Assembly (NCBI GenBank): GCA_032622095.1
Contig: CP136064.1
Location: forward strand, 255,109,863 to 255,173,862
DNA from: Siphonodentalium dalli
Lineage: Eukaryota > Mollusca > Scaphopoda > Gadilida > Siphonodentaliidae
DNA: 64,000 nucleotides
Direction: 5' to 3'
Of the stretch, positions 1 to 12,914 are shown piece after piece. How positions within the stretch are numbered: position 1 is the first letter of the stretch; every line of letters begins with the position of its first letter. Position numbers and translations under genes: made by a program. The notes under the pieces were generated by a model, which was not told the DNA's origin, did not search any database, and saw nothing but the letters and a program-made list of their open reading frames with translations.

Positions 1-494
1 CAGTAAAAATAGTTGAAATCATCGCAAAAAAAAAATTGCAAATTTTTTGCCCCCACCCAAACCCCAAAAATATAAGGCCGTCCCTGTTCAAAACTTTTTT
101 TCGTATCAAGTTGCTAATGATTAACTGCATAGAAGATCTCAAATCTGGATACCTTGCATGCCATAGCCAGACACAGGATATGAAATAAATCGAGTTTTGC
201 GAACCATGGGCGACAACTCTGTGGCGAAAGCGCGGACATAAATTGTAATGCATTTACCCAATAGGGCATAATGAGGTGTACATATGGTCCATATTTGGAG
301 TCTCTGCTGCTCATACTTTTCGAGATACAGCATCCCCATTTTTTCACAAAAGGGGAGATAACTCTGTAAATCAAGGGCGGACAATATCCTATATAGTCTA
401 TTGACCTAGAATTAGTATAGGTCTATATACGTACGAAATTCCATATCTCTATATATTGTACTTCCAAAGATAAATGAGTTACAAATTTGCTAAG

Positions 495-523
495 AATAAT
501 AATAATAATAATAATAATAATAT
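495..523. repeat. AAT microsatellite of array A unit 1
   Basis: A pure (AAT)n tract of about 29 bp. It recurs at the same place in every 1399-bp unit with no length change (spacing stays exactly 1399). It lies only about 29 bp upstream of the hairpin, compared with about 176 bp in family II. Confidence 0.95.
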
Positions 524-551
524 TGGAAAAAAATAAAAAATTGAATAACAA

Positions 552-581
552 TATACTTCCATATTAAAATATGGAAGTATA
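552..581. repeat. Near-perfect 30-bp hairpin of array A (first of 5)
   Basis: The left arm is TATACTTCCATATT and the right arm is AATATGGAAGTATA. These are 14-bp perfect complements around a 2-base AA loop. Identical copies are at 1951-1980, 3350-3379, 4749-4778 and 6148-6177. The arms end in the ACTTCC/GGAAGT core found in every other array here. ATAA follows the hairpin directly. Its biochemical role is unknown; it marks the point where arrays switch type elsewhere in the window. Confidence 0.93.
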
Positions 582-3500
582 ATAAGGGAATCGCGCGAAA
601 TTGTTTGGTATGTCGATAGTATGGTTTATTGACATTTCTGTGTTCAGTTTGAACGTTCTGGTGTGACCTCCACCCATGCCTCGAAATTTGGTGACGTCGA
701 TAGAAAAGTCGCCATATCTCGGCCAATTTTTGAGATATCTAGCTAATTTTTGCGTCATTGTGTTCGTATTTGATGCCCCTATAATATTTACCTGGGTTTT
801 GGTGAGGTATTGTGCCGATATTTTATAATGTAGGCCAATATGTATGTTGTTCTGTTCATACTTTTCGAATATTTCTCGCCTCTATCGACATAATACGGCA
901 AGTAGGTAATCGTTTAGAAGTACTAGAAATTCCCCATCGAATGACACCAAACACGTGACGATTGGTTGAAGGAATTTAAATTCATAGTGCATTTTCTGTA
1001 AACTTGAAAAAAATGAAGTGGCCACAATTTCTACATTTCTCAACCGATTCATAAAATTCACTCATAATGACACTCAGTACATCTTATAGATACTTCACAA
1101 CAATTTTGGTTCAAATCAGCGACAAAAAAAATTGACAAATTTTGACCCCCTCCCTAGGGCGGACAAATTTCATTGGATCTTGGTCAAAATTTCACCATTT
1201 CATCTTCTCTCTATAGATAAGACGCTCACATAAACCAAATCCAGTTTATATGCGTCGTCTAGGAGGAGATAGAGTAAAAAGCACTTTCTCCTCAATTGAT
1301 GTATGAATACAATTTTCGATGGTCTGTAACTTGGACATTTCTCAACCGATTTACAAAATTCTTTCAGGAGGATCATTAGTACGTCCTATAGATACACGAC
1401 AGTAAAAATAGTTGAAATCATCGCAAAAAAAAAATTGCAAATTTTTTGCCCCCACCCAAACCCCAAAAATATAAGGCCGTCCCTGTTCAAAACTTTTTTT
1501 CGTATCAAGTTGCTAATGATTAACTGCATAGAAGATCTCAAATCTGGATACCTTGCATGCCATAGCCAGACACAGGATATGAAATAAATCGAGTTTTGCG
1601 AACCATGGGCGACAACTCTGTGGCGAAAGCGCGGACATAAATTGTAATGCATTTACCCAATAGGGCATAATGAGGTGTACATATGGTCCATATTTGGAGT
1701 CTCTGCTGCTCATACTTTTCGAGATACAGCATCCCCATTTTTTCACAAAAGGGGAGATAACTCTGTAAATCAAGGGCGGACAATATCCTATATAGTCTAT
1801 TGACCTAGAATTAGTATAGGTCTATATACGTACGAAATTCCATATCTCTATATATTGTACTTCCAAAGATAAATGAGTTACAAATTTGCTAAGAATAATA
1901 ATAATAATAATAATAATAATATTGGAAAAAAATAAAAAATTGAATAACAATATACTTCCATATTAAAATATGGAAGTATAATAAGGGAATCGCGCGAAAT
2001 TGTTTGGTATGTCGATAGTATGGTTTATTGACATTTCTGTGTTCAGTTTGAACGTTCTGGTGTGACCTCCACCCATGCCTCGAAATTTGGTGACGTCGAT
2101 AGAAAAGTCGCCATATCTCGGCCAATTTTTGAGATATCTAGCTAATTTTTGCGTCATTGTGTTCGTATTTGATGCCCCTATAATATTTACCTGGGTTTTG
2201 GTGAGGTATTGTGCCGATATTTTATAATGTAGGCCAATATGTATGTTGTTCTGTTCATACTTTTCGAATATTTCTCGCCTCTATCGACATAATACGGCAA
2301 GTAGGTAATCGTTTAGAAGTACTAGAAATTCCCCATCGAATGACACCAAACACGTGACGATTGGTTGAAGGAATTTAAATTCATAGTGCATTTTCTGTAA
2401 ACTTGAAAAAAATGAAGTGGCCACAATTTCTACATTTCTCAACCGATTCATAAAATTCACTCATAATGACACTCAGTACATCTTATAGATACTTCACAAC
2501 AATTTTGGTTCAAATCAGCGACAAAAAAAATTGACAAATTTTGACCCCCTCCCTAGGGCGGACAAATTTCATTGGATCTTGGTCAAAATTTCACCATTTC
2601 ATCTTCTCTCTATAGATAAGACGCTCACATAAACCAAATCCAGTTTATATGCGTCGTCTAGGAGGAGATAGAGTAAAAAGCACTTTCTCCTCAATTGATG
2701 TATGAATACAATTTTCGATGGTCTGTAACTTGGACATTTCTCAACCGATTTACAAAATTCTTTCAGGAGGATCATTAGTACGTCCTATAGATACACGACA
2801 GTAAAAATAGTTGAAATCATCGCAAAAAAAAAATTGCAAATTTTTTGCCCCCACCCAAACCCCAAAAATATAAGGCCGTCCCTGTTCAAAACTTTTTTTC
2901 GTATCAAGTTGCTAATGATTAACTGCATAGAAGATCTCAAATCTGGATACCTTGCATGCCATAGCCAGACACAGGATATGAAATAAATCGAGTTTTGCGA
3001 ACCATGGGCGACAACTCTGTGGCGAAAGCGCGGACATAAATTGTAATGCATTTACCCAATAGGGCATAATGAGGTGTACATATGGTCCATATTTGGAGTC
3101 TCTGCTGCTCATACTTTTCGAGATACAGCATCCCCATTTTTTCACAAAAGGGGAGATAACTCTGTAAATCAAGGGCGGACAATATCCTATATAGTCTATT
3201 GACCTAGAATTAGTATAGGTCTATATACGTACGAAATTCCATATCTCTATATATTGTACTTCCAAAGATAAATGAGTTACAAATTTGCTAAGAATAATAA
3301 TAATAATAATAATAATAATATTGGAAAAAAATAAAAAATTGAATAACAATATACTTCCATATTAAAATATGGAAGTATAATAAGGGAATCGCGCGAAATT
3401 GTTTGGTATGTCGATAGTATGGTTTATTGACATTTCTGTGTTCAGTTTGAACGTTCTGGTGTGACCTCCACCCATGCCTCGAAATTTGGTGACGTCGATA

Positions 3501-6500
3501 GAAAAGTCGCCATATCTCGGCCAATTTTTGAGATATCTAGCTAATTTTTGCGTCATTGTGTTCGTATTTGATGCCCCTATAATATTTACCTGGGTTTTGG
3601 TGAGGTATTGTGCCGATATTTTATAATGTAGGCCAATATGTATGTTGTTCTGTTCATACTTTTCGAATATTTCTCGCCTCTATCGACATAATACGGCAAG
3701 TAGGTAATCGTTTAGAAGTACTAGAAATTCCCCATCGAATGACACCAAACACGTGACGATTGGTTGAAGGAATTTAAATTCATAGTGCATTTTCTGTAAA
3801 CTTGAAAAAAATGAAGTGGCCACAATTTCTACATTTCTCAACCGATTCATAAAATTCACTCATAATGACACTCAGTACATCTTATAGATACTTCACAACA
3901 ATTTTGGTTCAAATCAGCGACAAAAAAAATTGACAAATTTTGACCCCCTCCCTAGGGCGGACAAATTTCATTGGATCTTGGTCAAAATTTCACCATTTCA
4001 TCTTCTCTCTATAGATAAGACGCTCACATAAACCAAATCCAGTTTATATGCGTCGTCTAGGAGGAGATAGAGTAAAAAGCACTTTCTCCTCAATTGATGT
4101 ATGAATACAATTTTCGATGGTCTGTAACTTGGACATTTCTCAACCGATTTACAAAATTCTTTCAGGAGGATCATTAGTACGTCCTATAGATACACGACAG
4201 TAAAAATAGTTGAAATCATCGCAAAAAAAAAATTGCAAATTTTTTGCCCCCACCCAAACCCCAAAAATATAAGGCCGTCCCTGTTCAAAACTTTTTTTCG
4301 TATCAAGTTGCTAATGATTAACTGCATAGAAGATCTCAAATCTGGATACCTTGCATGCCATAGCCAGACACAGGATATGAAATAAATCGAGTTTTGCGAA
4401 CCATGGGCGACAACTCTGTGGCGAAAGCGCGGACATAAATTGTAATGCATTTACCCAATAGGGCATAATGAGGTGTACATATGGTCCATATTTGGAGTCT
4501 CTGCTGCTCATACTTTTCGAGATACAGCATCCCCATTTTTTCACAAAAGGGGAGATAACTCTGTAAATCAAGGGCGGACAATATCCTATATAGTCTATTG
4601 ACCTAGAATTAGTATAGGTCTATATACGTACGAAATTCCATATCTCTATATATTGTACTTCCAAAGATAAATGAGTTACAAATTTGCTAAGAATAATAAT
4701 AATAATAATAATAATAATATTGGAAAAAAATAAAAAATTGAATAACAATATACTTCCATATTAAAATATGGAAGTATAATAAGGGAATCGCGCGAAATTG
4801 TTTGGTATGTCGATAGTATGGTTTATTGACATTTCTGTGTTCAGTTTGAACGTTCTGGTGTGACCTCCACCCATGCCTCGAAATTTGGTGACGTCGATAG
4901 AAAAGTCGCCATATCTCGGCCAATTTTTGAGATATCTAGCTAATTTTTGCGTCATTGTGTTCGTATTTGATGCCCCTATAATATTTACCTGGGTTTTGGT
5001 GAGGTATTGTGCCGATATTTTATAATGTAGGCCAATATGTATGTTGTTCTGTTCATACTTTTCGAATATTTCTCGCCTCTATCGACATAATACGGCAAGT
5101 AGGTAATCGTTTAGAAGTACTAGAAATTCCCCATCGAATGACACCAAACACGTGACGATTGGTTGAAGGAATTTAAATTCATAGTGCATTTTCTGTAAAC
5201 TTGAAAAAAATGAAGTGGCCACAATTTCTACATTTCTCAACCGATTCATAAAATTCACTCATAATGACACTCAGTACATCTTATAGATACTTCACAACAA
5301 TTTTGGTTCAAATCAGCGACAAAAAAAATTGACAAATTTTGACCCCCTCCCTAGGGCGGACAAATTTCATTGGATCTTGGTCAAAATTTCACCATTTCAT
5401 CTTCTCTCTATAGATAAGACGCTCACATAAACCAAATCCAGTTTATATGCGTCGTCTAGGAGGAGATAGAGTAAAAAGCACTTTCTCCTCAATTGATGTA
5501 TGAATACAATTTTCGATGGTCTGTAACTTGGACATTTCTCAACCGATTTACAAAATTCTTTCAGGAGGATCATTAGTACGTCCTATAGATACACGACAGT
5601 AAAAATAGTTGAAATCATCGCAAAAAAAAAATTGCAAATTTTTTGCCCCCACCCAAACCCCAAAAATATAAGGCCGTCCCTGTTCAAAACTTTTTTTCGT
5701 ATCAAGTTGCTAATGATTAACTGCATAGAAGATCTCAAATCTGGATACCTTGCATGCCATAGCCAGACACAGGATATGAAATAAATCGAGTTTTGCGAAC
5801 CATGGGCGACAACTCTGTGGCGAAAGCGCGGACATAAATTGTAATGCATTTACCCAATAGGGCATAATGAGGTGTACATATGGTCCATATTTGGAGTCTC
5901 TGCTGCTCATACTTTTCGAGATACAGCATCCCCATTTTTTCACAAAAGGGGAGATAACTCTGTAAATCAAGGGCGGACAATATCCTATATAGTCTATTGA
6001 CCTAGAATTAGTATAGGTCTATATACGTACGAAATTCCATATCTCTATATATTGTACTTCCAAAGATAAATGAGTTACAAATTTGCTAAGAATAATAATA
6101 ATAATAATAATAATAATATTGGAAAAAAATAAAAAATTGAATAACAATATACTTCCATATTAAAATATGGAAGTATAATAAGGGAATCGCGCGAAATTGT
6201 TTGGTATGTCGATAGTATGGTTTATTGACATTTCTGTGTTCAGTTTGAACGTTCTGGTGTGACCTCCACCCATGCCTCGAAATTTGGTGACGTCGATAGA
6301 AAAGTCGCCATATCTCGGCCAATTTTTGAGATATCTAGCTAATTTTTGCGTCATTGTGTTCGTATTTGATGCCCCTATAATATTTACCTGGGTTTTGGTG
6401 AGGTATTGTGCCGATATTTTATAATGTAGGCCAATATGTATGTTGTTCTGTTCATACTTTTCGAATATTTCTCGCCTCTATCGACATAATACGGCAAGTA

Positions 6501-6976
6501 GGTAATCGTTTAGAAGTACTAGAAATTCCCCATCGAATGACACCAAACACGTGACGATTGGTTGAAGGAATTTAAATTCATAGTGCATTTTCTGTAAACT
6601 TGAAAAAAATGAAGTGGCCACAATTTCTACATTTCTCAACCGATTCATAAAATTCACTCATAATGACACTCAGTACATCTTATAGATACTTCACAACAAT
6701 TTTGGTTCAAATCAGCGACAAAAAAAATTGACAAATTTTGACCCCCTCCCTAGGGCGGACAAATTTCATTGGATCTTGGTCAAAATTTCACCATTTCATC
6801 TTCTCTCTATAGATAAGACGCTCACATAAACCAAATCCAGTTTATATGCGTCGTCTAGGAGGAGATAGAGTAAAAAGCACTTTCTCCTCAATTGATGTAT
6901 GAATACAATTTTCGATGGTCTGTAACTTGGACATTTCTCAACCGATTTACAAAATTCTTTCAGGAGGATCATTAGT

Positions 6977-7076
6977 NNNNNNNNNNNNNNNNNNNNNNNN
7001 NNNNNNNNNNNNNNNNNNNNNNNNNNNNNNNNNNNNNNNNNNNNNNNNNNNNNNNNNNNNNNNNNNNNNNNNNNNN
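6977..7076. other. Assembly gap, 100 N
   Basis: Exactly 100 undetermined bases separate array A from array B. The round number suggests a placeholder of unknown true size. Array A stops at unit phase 1380 (matching 1380 of copy 1). Array B resumes 1145 bp into its unit, if units are counted from the TGAAAAATAATCG that follows the TAA tract. Confidence 0.99.
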
Positions 7077-7644
7077 GTAACTCTTGCATGTCTTCTCTGA
7101 TTTCAAAAATCCTTTCTAGTATGGATTTGTTTTCGTTCAGGGAATCAACATACTTAAATAGAGGAATGTCAATCAAAACCTTTTTTTTTCGAAAATTTTG
7201 CCCCCACCCCAGCGTCAAAATATATGGCCGACCCTGTTCAATTTTCTTTTTCAGACTAAACTGACAACTGTCAACACGACTATGAAATCCAAATGCAGTT
7301 ATCTCTAATGATACGAGAGTACAGCATAGTAAATCAAATAGAGGTTTGCCTATTTATGGGCGGTAACTCCTCAGGAAAAGCGCGGACACAAGTTTTGATG
7401 CCCGTGGGCAGCAGGGCATATCGAGGTGTGCATACGGTCCAATTTTCGATGCTCTGCTGCTTATAATTTCCGAGATAATAAAATGACATTTTTTCAGATA
7501 AAGGGAGATAACTCCTCGGAGAAAACGCGGAAAATATTCTTTATGCGACGATGGCATACAACTCTTTGACCCAAAGATACGTACCAATATTTAGTGTGCT
7601 ACTCCTGGTACTTTTCGAGTAATAAGGGTTGCAAAAGTGTCCAG

Positions 7645-7645
<1 letters not shown>

Positions 7646-7676
<31 letters not shown>
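7646..7676. repeat. TAA microsatellite of array B (31 bp)
   Basis: This is (ATA)10 plus A between CCAGT and TGAAAAATAATCG. The same site recurs in each B unit with 10 or 11 repeats. It accounts for all the unit-length variation I could find in this array, and it marks the boundary at which the right-hand arrays start and stop. Confidence 0.95.
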
Positions 7677-7679
<3 letters not shown>

Positions 7680-7852
7680 AAAATAATCGAAAAAGGGCCA
7701 TAACTCTGTCAAAAGATATTGGACCAACATCTGGATACCATTATTTTTAGTAGACCTTAGATGCCTATATTCGCTAGAGATTTCGCGGTCCTCCTCCCAT
7801 TAGTTTCTGAGTATTTTCAATTAAACAGAAAACGGCCGCAGTAGAAAAACAA

Positions 7853-7883
7853 TATACTTCCTTGGTTACACCATGGAAGTATA
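7853..7883. repeat. 31-bp hairpin of family II unit (first of 10 in array B)
   Basis: The arms TATACTTCCTTGG and CCATGGAAGTATA pair except for one central mismatch, around a 5-base TTACA loop. The same sequence is used in arrays D, E, F and G. ATAATAGG follows it. This short ATAATA is the partner of the upstream TAA tract at the array junctions. Confidence 0.9.
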
Positions 7884-8226
7884 ATAATAGGGAAAATCAT
7901 GAGTGGAAAGAATCCCAGTTTAGGGACGTAAAATGTGAAGTATGGTGAGTATATGTTGTCAAGACATGTGTAGGTTTATCTCAAGTGTTTGGACGTGACC
8001 CCACCCCTGCCTCGAAATTGGGTGACGGGATTGGGAAAACATCAACCCTGGCACAAAATGCGAAGTTTGAGGGCCCGTAACTCCGTTAGTTTCCAACGGA
8101 TTTTAAAATTATTTTCAGTTTTGCGATCTGCCGCTAACATAGATTGTATAGTGTAAATTTCATCTGATTTGGAGACGGATAACACTTTGATTATTGGAAA
8201 GCATATGGGCCCAAATATAAAATTGG

Positions 8227-8814
8227 ACGGCCAAAATCTCCGCCATTTCCCAACGTATTTACGATCTGTTTTCAGCTTCGAGATCGGCTGATGTTGCAGA
8301 TGTTATATTCTAAGTTTCATCTGATTCGGAAAAGAATTAAAAATTGGTACCACTGACCACCCCTCCCCAGACCCACAATACTGAACCGACACTTGCAAAA
8401 TTTGGCCCACCGCGTGCCGTCTTCAGTCCGTACGCATTTTCGTATCAGATGACATCCTATGTTCGATCTCTTCGGAGGAGATGTGTTATCAAGCACATGG
8501 GCCCAAAATTGCAAAGTTTGAGGGCCCGCGATTCTTTTAGTTTTCGATGGATTTTCGAAATTCTTCCAGCTTCTAGATCGGCTGATGTTGCAGATGTTAT
8601 ATTCCAAGTTTCATCTGATTCCGAGAATAATTAAAAATTGGTACCACGGACCACCCCTCCCCAGACCCACAATAATGAACCGACACTGGCAAAATTTGGC
8701 CAGTCGCGTGCCCTCTTCAGTCCGCACATATTGGCGTATCAGATGACATCCTATATTCGATATCTTCGGAGGAGATGTGGTCACAAGCACATGGGCCCAA
8801 AATTGCAAAGTTTG
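8227..8814. repeat. Pair of internal 294-bp modules in a family II unit
   Basis: The modules are 8227-8520 and 8521-8814. Each starts near a GGCC-containing motif (AGGGCCCG in the second). Each then holds a TTTCATCTGATTC motif, GGTACCAC, a CACCCCTCCCCAGACCCACA stretch, CGGAGGAGATGTG, and CAAGCACATGGGCCC. A truncated copy (8070-8226) precedes them, and a partial copy starting at AGGGCCCGTAACTC follows at 8815. Every 1745-bp unit repeats the arrangement, so the array has a nested structure. The modules are GC-richer than the rest of the unit. Confidence 0.88.
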
Positions 8815-9389
8815 AGGGCCCGTAACTCTTGCATGTCTTCTCTGATTTCAAAAATCCTTTCTAGTATGGATTTGTTTTCGTTCAGGGAATCAACATACTT
8901 AAATAGAGGAATGTCAATCAAAACCTTTTTTTTTCGAAAATTTTGCCCCCACCCCAGCGTCAAAATATATGGCCGACCCTGTTCAATTTTCTTTTTCAGA
9001 CTAAACTGACAACTGTCAACACGACTATGAAATCCAAATGCAGTTATCTCTAATGATACGAGAGTACAGCATAGTAAATCAAATAGAGGTTTGCCTATTT
9101 ATGGGCGGTAACTCCTCAGGAAAAGCGCGGACACAAGTTTTGATGCCCGTGGGCAGCAGGGCATATCGAGGTGTGCATACGGTCCAATTTTCGATGCTCT
9201 GCTGCTTATAATTTCCGAGATAATAAAATGACATTTTTTCAGATAAAGGGAGATAACTCCTCGGAGAAAACGCGGAAAATATTCTTTATGCGACGATGGC
9301 ATACAACTCTTTGACCCAAAGATACGTACCAATATTTAGTGTGCTACTCCTGGTACTTTTCGAGTAATAAGGGTTGCAAAAGTGTCCAG

Positions 9390-9424
<35 letters not shown>

Positions 9425-11134
9425 AAAATAATCGAAAAAGGGCCATAACTCTGTCAAAAGATATTGGACCAACATCTGGATACCATTATTTTTAGTAGAC
9501 CTTAGATGCCTATATTCGCTAGAGATTTCGCGGTCCTCCTCCCATTAGTTTCTGAGTATTTTCAATTAAACAGAAAACGGCCGCAGTAGAAAAACAATAT
9601 ACTTCCTTGGTTACACCATGGAAGTATAATAATAGGGAAAATCATGAGTGGAAAGAATCCCAGTTTAGGGACGTAAAATGTGAAGTATGGTGAGTATATG
9701 TTGTCAAGACATGTGTAGGTTTATCTCAAGTGTTTGGACGTGACCCCACCCCTGCCTCGAAATTGGGTGACGGGATTGGGAAAACATCAACCCTGGCACA
9801 AAATGCGAAGTTTGAGGGCCCGTAACTCCGTTAGTTTCCAACGGATTTTAAAATTATTTTCAGTTTTGCGATCTGCCGCTAACATAGATTGTATAGTGTA
9901 AATTTCATCTGATTTGGAGACGGATAACACTTTGATTATTGGAAAGCATATGGGCCCAAATATAAAATTGGACGGCCAAAATCTCCGCCATTTCCCAACG
10001 TATTTACGATCTGTTTTCAGCTTCGAGATCGGCTGATGTTGCAGATGTTATATTCTAAGTTTCATCTGATTCGGAAAAGAATTAAAAATTGGTACCACTG
10101 ACCACCCCTCCCCAGACCCACAATACTGAACCGACACTTGCAAAATTTGGCCCACCGCGTGCCGTCTTCAGTCCGTACGCATTTTCGTATCAGATGACAT
10201 CCTATGTTCGATCTCTTCGGAGGAGATGTGTTATCAAGCACATGGGCCCAAAATTGCAAAGTTTGAGGGCCCGCGATTCTTTTAGTTTTCGATGGATTTT
10301 CGAAATTCTTCCAGCTTCTAGATCGGCTGATGTTGCAGATGTTATATTCCAAGTTTCATCTGATTCCGAGAATAATTAAAAATTGGTACCACGGACCACC
10401 CCTCCCCAGACCCACAATAATGAACCGACACTGGCAAAATTTGGCCAGTCGCGTGCCCTCTTCAGTCCGCACATATTGGCGTATCAGATGACATCCTATA
10501 TTCGATATCTTCGGAGGAGATGTGGTCACAAGCACATGGGCCCAAAATTGCAAAGTTTGAGGGCCCGTAACTCTTGCATGTCTTCTCTGATTTCAAAAAT
10601 CCTTTCTAGTATGGATTTGTTTTCGTTCAGGGAATCAACATACTTAAATAGAGGAATGTCAATCAAAACCTTTTTTTTTCGAAAATTTTGCCCCCACCCC
10701 AGCGTCAAAATATATGGCCGACCCTGTTCAATTTTCTTTTTCAGACTAAACTGACAACTGTCAACACGACTATGAAATCCAAATGCAGTTATCTCTAATG
10801 ATACGAGAGTACAGCATAGTAAATCAAATAGAGGTTTGCCTATTTATGGGCGGTAACTCCTCAGGAAAAGCGCGGACACAAGTTTTGATGCCCGTGGGCA
10901 GCAGGGCATATCGAGGTGTGCATACGGTCCAATTTTCGATGCTCTGCTGCTTATAATTTCCGAGATAATAAAATGACATTTTTTCAGATAAAGGGAGATA
11001 ACTCCTCGGAGAAAACGCGGAAAATATTCTTTATGCGACGATGGCATACAACTCTTTGACCCAAAGATACGTACCAATATTTAGTGTGCTACTCCTGGTA
11101 CTTTTCGAGTAATAAGGGTTGCAAAAGTGTCCAG

Positions 11135-11169
<35 letters not shown>

Positions 11170-12879
11170 AAAATAATCGAAAAAGGGCCATAACTCTGTC
11201 AAAAGATATTGGACCAACATCTGGATACCATTATTTTTAGTAGACCTTAGATGCCTATATTCGCTAGAGATTTCGCGGTCCTCCTCCCATTAGTTTCTGA
11301 GTATTTTCAATTAAACAGAAAACGGCCGCAGTAGAAAAACAATATACTTCCTTGGTTACACCATGGAAGTATAATAATAGGGAAAATCATGAGTGGAAAG
11401 AATCCCAGTTTAGGGACGTAAAATGTGAAGTATGGTGAGTATATGTTGTCAAGACATGTGTAGGTTTATCTCAAGTGTTTGGACGTGACCCCACCCCTGC
11501 CTCGAAATTGGGTGACGGGATTGGGAAAACATCAACCCTGGCACAAAATGCGAAGTTTGAGGGCCCGTAACTCCGTTAGTTTCCAACGGATTTTAAAATT
11601 ATTTTCAGTTTTGCGATCTGCCGCTAACATAGATTGTATAGTGTAAATTTCATCTGATTTGGAGACGGATAACACTTTGATTATTGGAAAGCATATGGGC
11701 CCAAATATAAAATTGGACGGCCAAAATCTCCGCCATTTCCCAACGTATTTACGATCTGTTTTCAGCTTCGAGATCGGCTGATGTTGCAGATGTTATATTC
11801 TAAGTTTCATCTGATTCGGAAAAGAATTAAAAATTGGTACCACTGACCACCCCTCCCCAGACCCACAATACTGAACCGACACTTGCAAAATTTGGCCCAC
11901 CGCGTGCCGTCTTCAGTCCGTACGCATTTTCGTATCAGATGACATCCTATGTTCGATCTCTTCGGAGGAGATGTGTTATCAAGCACATGGGCCCAAAATT
12001 GCAAAGTTTGAGGGCCCGCGATTCTTTTAGTTTTCGATGGATTTTCGAAATTCTTCCAGCTTCTAGATCGGCTGATGTTGCAGATGTTATATTCCAAGTT
12101 TCATCTGATTCCGAGAATAATTAAAAATTGGTACCACGGACCACCCCTCCCCAGACCCACAATAATGAACCGACACTGGCAAAATTTGGCCAGTCGCGTG
12201 CCCTCTTCAGTCCGCACATATTGGCGTATCAGATGACATCCTATATTCGATATCTTCGGAGGAGATGTGGTCACAAGCACATGGGCCCAAAATTGCAAAG
12301 TTTGAGGGCCCGTAACTCTTGCATGTCTTCTCTGATTTCAAAAATCCTTTCTAGTATGGATTTGTTTTCGTTCAGGGAATCAACATACTTAAATAGAGGA
12401 ATGTCAATCAAAACCTTTTTTTTTCGAAAATTTTGCCCCCACCCCAGCGTCAAAATATATGGCCGACCCTGTTCAATTTTCTTTTTCAGACTAAACTGAC
12501 AACTGTCAACACGACTATGAAATCCAAATGCAGTTATCTCTAATGATACGAGAGTACAGCATAGTAAATCAAATAGAGGTTTGCCTATTTATGGGCGGTA
12601 ACTCCTCAGGAAAAGCGCGGACACAAGTTTTGATGCCCGTGGGCAGCAGGGCATATCGAGGTGTGCATACGGTCCAATTTTCGATGCTCTGCTGCTTATA
12701 ATTTCCGAGATAATAAAATGACATTTTTTCAGATAAAGGGAGATAACTCCTCGGAGAAAACGCGGAAAATATTCTTTATGCGACGATGGCATACAACTCT
12801 TTGACCCAAAGATACGTACCAATATTTAGTGTGCTACTCCTGGTACTTTTCGAGTAATAAGGGTTGCAAAAGTGTCCAG

Positions 12880-12914
<35 letters not shown>

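Larger units (their letters stand above)
1..6976 (+). repeat. Tandem array A, family I, 1399-bp unit, about 5 copies
   Basis: Landmarks recur exactly every 1399 bp: the hairpin starts at 552, 1951, 3350, 4749 and 6148, and the opening motif CAGTAAAAATAGTTG recurs at 1 and 1400. I saw no substitution between copies in the stretches compared. Each unit contains, in order, a segment with ACTCTGTGGCGAAAGCGCGG, an AAT microsatellite (495-523 in copy 1), an A-rich 29-bp link, a 30-bp hairpin, and then two diverged modules of about 302 bp that share ACATTTCTCAACCGATT (1033 and 1335). The array enters the window already in progress and runs into the assembly gap, so neither true end is visible. Open frames of 60-90 codons occur on the minus strand in every unit. 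They have no recognisable domain and no conserved start context, so they are not called as genes. The extreme identity implies recent amplification or strong homogenisation. Confidence 0.97.

Noticed and set aside
1..6976. CRISPR array
   Set aside because: The repeat unit is over 1 kb with no alternating unique spacers. The setting is eukaryotic satellite-like DNA with no cas genes.
6796..7218. 140-codon minus-strand frame spanning the N gap
   Set aside because: It exists only because undetermined bases cannot encode stops. It joins array A and array B sequence.
7945..7965. Splice-donor-like GGTGAGTATATG in every B unit
   Set aside because: The motif is changed to GGTGATTATATG in E, F and G. 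There is no coding exon beside it, so it is probably chance.
8317..9009. Open frames of 96 and 123 codons repeated through array B, and similar 96-101-codon frames in D-G
   Set aside because: They occur on both strands of the same DNA and follow the 294-bp module. They have no recognised domain, start context or codon pattern. They are explained by few stop codons in the module.
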